Source: Dyadobacter sp. LHD-138 (GTDB lineage: Bacteria; Bacteroidota; Bacteroidia; Cytophagales; Spirosomataceae). From it: DNA of 64,000 nucleotides. Under the pieces are notes generated by a model. The model was not told the origin of the DNA. It worked only from the letters and a program-made list of their open reading frames with translations, and did no database searches. This document shows positions 62,711 to 64,000 of this stretch, one piece after another (position 1 is the stretch's first letter; each line of letters opens with the position of its first letter). The DNA lies in NCBI RefSeq assembly GCF_030929615.1, contig NZ_JAVFVU010000003.1:1-64000 (forward strand), in the 5' to 3' direction. Made by a program: the position numbers and the translations under genes.

Positions 62711-63442
62711 ATGAAAAAACTGATTTTACTGCTGTTGACATTATTTACAATTCCATCATTCGCCCAAAAACAGATCAACAAACAAAATGGCCTATGGCTG
62801 GGTTATTTTAACCAGACCAGGCTTACCGATAAGTGGGGAATCTGGCTGGATGTACACGCCCGAAGAACAGATTTTCTGGATCGTTGGGCTGCCCAGCTTA
62901 TCCGACCCGGTATCACGTACTATGCCAATGATCACCTTCGTTTTACGGCAGGCTACGTTTATGCCCGGAGCTTTCCGGCAGTCGGCCTTCATACCGTCCG
63001 CCCCGAAAACAGGCTCTGGCAACAGGTACTCTGGACAAGCCGACAAAAGCGTCTGCACACCCAGCAGTGGATACGTCTTGAACAGCGTTTCAACCGCAAA
63101 ATTGCAAATGATCAGCTGCTGGACGGTTCGAATTTCAATTTCAGGTTTCGTTATCTTTTAAACCTGATGGTACCGTTGAACAGAGACTTCATAGAACCTA
63201 AAACGCTGTTTTTCGCCTTTAATGATGAAATCCATATTAATGCAGGGAAACAGATTACTTACAACATGTTTGACCAGAACCGGCTTTTTGTCGGACTCGG
63301 TTATCAGTTTACCAAAGAACTTAATTTACAGGTTGGCTACATGAACCAGTTTCAGCAGCTTCCTTCCGGAAATCATTTTAACAGCAATAATGTACAGCGT
63401 GTATTTGTATTTCACAATCTGGATATCCGGGCTAAAAAGTAA
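62711..63442 (+). CDS. DUF2490 outer-membrane beta-barrel protein
   Basis: The 243-residue protein has a signal peptide (MKKLILLLLTLFTIPSFAQ) and a DUF2490 domain: GLWLGYFNQTRLTDKWGIWLDVHARRTDFLDRW, QLIRPGITYYANDHLRFTAGYVYARSFP, RPENRLWQQVLWTSRQKRLHTQQWIRLEQRFNRKI and FNDEIHINAGKQITYNMFDQNRLFVGLGYQF. It ends in a barrel-like strand pair (VFVFHNLDIRAKK). It follows chrA by 9 bp, so it is probably co-transcribed. A role in chromate handling is inferred only from position. Confidence 0.82.
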   Translation: MKKLILLLLTLFTIPSFAQKQINKQNGLWLGYFNQTRLTDKWGIWLDVHARRTDFLDRWAAQLIRPGITYYANDHLRFTAGYVYARSFPAVGLHTVRPENRLWQQVLWTSRQKRLHTQQWIRLEQRFNRKIANDQLLDGSNFNFRFRYLLNLMVPLNRDFIEPKTLFFAFNDEIHINAGKQITYNMFDQNRLFVGLGYQFTKELNLQVGYMNQFQQLPSGNHFNSNNVQRVFVFHNLDIRAKK

Positions 63443-63456
63443 GCTATCCGGCCCGA

Positions 63457-63726
63457 TCAGAATTTACGCAAATCCAGCATGGCCTGTTCGCTTCCTTCCA
63501 ACCTGATAAAACCTCTCCTGGGTCTGTCCAGATCCAGGGTAATGTATATCACCACCGAAGTTAGCAGACAGAAACCAACGATGATGAACCAGTCCATTTT
63601 GCCCTTACCAACTGATATATATCCGGCGTAAAATGCACTGGCCACCGACAAAACAAATAACATGATAACAAAGAGTGCGCCGACGAGGATTACTGCATCC
63701 GTGCGATAAATAAATGACTCGTTCAT
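63457..63726 (-). CDS. Short membrane protein resembling the C-terminus of DUF4239 (bestrophin-like)
   Basis: From the ATG at 63726 the product has 89 residues with two hydrophobic helices (VILVGALFVIMLFVLSVASAFYAGYI and MDWFIIVGFCLLTSVVIYITLDLD), then ITLDLDRPRRGFIRLEGSEQAMLDLRKF. The YxxxDLDRPRRGxIRL end strongly recalls the C-terminal part of DUF4239 proteins, which are normally two to three times longer. It may be a truncated remnant or a genuine small paralog. It ends 14 bp after the chromate-side DUF2490 stop, on the opposite strand. Confidence 0.5.
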   Translation of the reverse strand: MNESFIYRTDAVILVGALFVIMLFVLSVASAFYAGYISVGKGKMDWFIIVGFCLLTSVVIYITLDLDRPRRGFIRLEGSEQAMLDLRKF

Positions 63727-63740
63727 TTTTAGTTCTGATA

Positions 63741-64000
63741 TCAAAAAGTAAACCAAGGATATGGTTTTTCAGCAAACCCTAATGCTTTGGGTTCATCTCC
63801 CAGTGTAGCCCGATACTTCGGAGCAACCGAGGGATTTGACGGATATTTGTTTTTGTTCCATTTCAAAACACGGTTCGCACCACCGCTATAAACCACCAGA
63901 TCATTCCATCCGTTTGTCTTTTCGTTCATAATGCGGAAAGGGAAATCTACAACGGTGAAATAAGTGATCAGTTTCCCATCAGCAGACAACAGCAAAGCCG
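63741..64000 (-). CDS. Partial CDS, C-terminal end of an uncharacterised protein (cut by window edge)
   Basis: The minus-strand frame is open from the right window edge to a stop at 63741. The visible C-terminus contains SADGKLITYFTVVDFPFRIMNEKTNGWNDLVVYSGGANRVLKWNKNKYPSNPSVAP. It looks like a soluble beta-rich, probably exported domain. I recognise no family. It ends 14 bp upstream of the bestrophin-like gene on the same strand, so the two could be one transcript. Confidence 0.5.
   Translation of the reverse strand, partial: ALLLSADGKLITYFTVVDFPFRIMNEKTNGWNDLVVYSGGANRVLKWNKNKYPSNPSVAPKYRATLGDEPKALGFAEKPYPWFTF

Noticed and set aside
1..64000. tRNA, rRNA, CRISPR array, prophage or defence genes
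   Set aside because: No cloverleaf, ribosomal RNA, regularly spaced repeat, phage structural gene or recognisable defence cluster was visible on reading both strands.

Overview
The window looks like a chromosomal stretch of a Bacteroidota bacterium of the Cytophagales/Spirosomataceae type (a Dyadobacter-like genome is my best guess). Four complete SusC/SusD outer-membrane uptake systems are each preceded by an ECF sigma factor and a FecR-type anti-sigma factor. There are several carbohydrate-active enzymes, planctomycete-type cytochrome/DUF1501/DUF1549/DUF1553 proteins, and -7 promoter candidates of the TAnnTTTG type. I see no tRNA, rRNA, CRISPR array or prophage. The only IS trace is a transposase C-terminus at the left edge.

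Layout. 1-1584: transposase tail, a flavin-dependent oxidoreductase, and a 46-bp near-perfect palindrome between it and the first sigma gene. 1585-14269 (+): uptake system 1 (sigma, FecR, SusC, SusD), then a large PVC-type haem-binding dehydrogenase-like protein, a ceramidase-like protein and a polysaccharide deacetylase. 14270-19802: a REP-like repeat, a polytopic membrane protein, an outer-membrane beta-barrel receptor and a membrane-anchored LytTR regulator. 19803-26742 (-): uptake system 2. 26903-33642 (-): a four-gene operon (PSCyt1/DUF1549/DUF1553 protein, DUF1501 protein, DUF2231-cytochrome-LRR fusion, TIM-barrel isomerase-like protein). 33868-36734: a six-hairpin glycosidase-like protein, a possible small membrane peptide and a ketopantoate-reductase-like enzyme. 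36859-43583 (-): uptake system 3. 44107-46256: an outer-membrane protein, a DHFR/RibD-like reductase and an AraC regulator. 46489-53175: a probable exopolysaccharide locus. 53532-60383 (+): uptake system 4. 60603-63442 (+): chromate genes (ChrB-AraC fusion, ChrA, DUF2490). The right edge holds a short bestrophin-like fragment and a partial gene.

How the genes work together. All four SusC proteins carry an N-terminal STN domain, as expected when substrate binding at the outer membrane is relayed through FecR to the ECF sigma factor. Systems 1 and 2 adjoin periplasmic haem proteins and hydrolase-like genes that may process what is imported. In three of the four systems the FecR-SusC gap holds a stem preceded by an A-run. 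On the opposite strand this is a textbook intrinsic terminator, suggesting cis-antisense RNAs against the SusC leaders.

The most unusual locus is 46489-53175. A GT2 polysaccharide synthase is fused, after its last membrane helix, to two glycosidase-like modules that each seem to have lost one catalytic glutamate. It is flanked by a lipoprotein glycosidase and by a membrane-anchored tandem GH26-like protein that still have intact catalytic pairs in one domain each. The polymer is unknown.
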